Below are positions 63,873 to 64,000 of a DNA stretch of 64,000 nt, one piece after another (the stretch's first letter is position 1; the number at the start of each line of letters is the position of its first letter). A model generated the notes under the pieces. That model saw nothing but the letters and a program-made list of their open reading frames with translations, searched no databases and had not been told where the DNA came from. Origin of the DNA: Rhizobium halophilum (lineage in GTDB: Bacteria; Pseudomonadota; Alphaproteobacteria; Rhizobiales; Rhizobiaceae); NCBI RefSeq assembly GCF_021648825.1, contig NZ_JAKJHS010000006.1:62001-126000 (forward strand), in the 5' to 3' direction. The position numbers and the translations under genes were made by a program.

Positions 63873-64000
63873 TCATCCGGCGGCGCCTATACCAACCCGC
63901 TTGTGGCCGAGTGCGTTGAAGACAGTGGTGACGATCCCGGCGCGGTCGAGGCCGGCTTTGGCGTACATGGCGTCCGGGCTCGCCTGCTCCATCCAGACAT
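63873..64000 (-). CDS. dxs: 1-deoxy-D-xylulose-5-phosphate synthase, C-terminal 41 residues
   Basis: The minus strand ends in a frame reading [20 protein letters not shown], then VTTVFNALG and a stop at 63873-63875. This resembles the C-terminus of rhizobial Dxs, the first enzyme of the MEP pathway. Only the tail is in the window, so the call rests on a short match and on the known dxs-tlyA neighbourhood. Confidence 0.75.
   Translation of the reverse strand, partial: VWMEQASPDAMYAKAGLDRAGIVTTVFNALGHKRVGIGAAG

Noticed and set aside
1-64000. tRNA, rRNA, CRISPR array, transposase, integrase or prophage genes
   Set aside because: I looked through the intergenic regions and found no cloverleaf-like sequence, spaced repeat array or mobile-element protein. 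Nearly all the window is accounted for by genes.

Overview
The window is a 64 kb piece of chromosome from an alphaproteobacterium, almost certainly a member of the Rhizobiales close to Rhizobium, Agrobacterium or Sinorhizobium. The reasons are the high-GC coding style, the split F-type ATPase operon (Fo genes atpI-B-E-b'-b alone, without F1), the waaA/lpxK/DUF2093/mutL neighbourhood, the glyQ-lemA-DUF2207-glyS arrangement, BA14K and DUF1217 family proteins, a GAAC-N7-GAAC LexA box and an EcfG/RpoE2-like promoter. Gene identities come from reading translated motifs; no database search was run. I see no rRNA, tRNA, CRISPR array, insertion sequence, integrase or phage gene, so this looks like stable core chromosome with a few accessory genes.

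Layout. 0-10 kb: the end of ileS, a small lipoprotein, tadA, an rluB-type pseudouridine synthase with a long basic tail, rsmD, a patatin-like lipase, a KefB-type antiporter, a PmbA/TldD protein and an inositol-phosphatase family gene. 10-16 kb: lipid A/Kdo genes (waaA, a HAD phosphatase, lpxK) facing DUF2093 and a nuclease-type mutL. 16-22 kb: a GGDEF-EAL protein, an SMP-30 lactonase, a LuxR-type regulator, mrp and a SleB-like cell-wall hydrolase. 22.5-25.4 kb: the ATP synthase Fo operon, closed by a terminator shared with rnhB. 25-34 kb: rnhB, a LexA-box-associated radical SAM gene, a degenerate glycosyltransferase, and a leftward series of polyprenyl synthase, TPR protein, ispE and moaB, diverging from DUF2007, a trmN6-like methyltransferase and an S49 peptidase. 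34-47 kb: glyQ, lemA, DUF2207 and glyS, then an exported hypothetical, purD, tex, cfa and ubiA. 47-64 kb: DUF6101, a six-repeat DUF1217 protein, an FAD oxidase with a Sua5-type enzyme, an unknown gene, two BA14K proteins, an acyl-CoA dehydrogenase/enoyl-CoA isomerase pair, an animal-type haem peroxidase, two RNA methyltransferases (rlmD-like, tlyA), a CHASE3-type chemoreceptor and the end of dxs.

How the genes relate. Many act in translation quality and RNA modification (ileS, glyQ/glyS, tadA, rluB-like, rsmD, trmN6-like, sua5, rlmD-like, tlyA, tex). Isoprenoid and quinone synthesis is represented by dxs, ispE, the polyprenyl synthase and ubiA. Envelope functions include waaA, lpxK, cfa, the SleB hydrolase, lipoproteins and BA14K proteins.

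I did not find a convincing new multi-gene system. The best leads are single loci: the DUF1217 six-repeat protein with its structured leader, the LexA box over the radical SAM promoter, the animal-type peroxidase, the hairpin that covers the lemA ribosome-binding site, the hairpin after atpE, and an isomerase-like crotonase under a palindromic operator.
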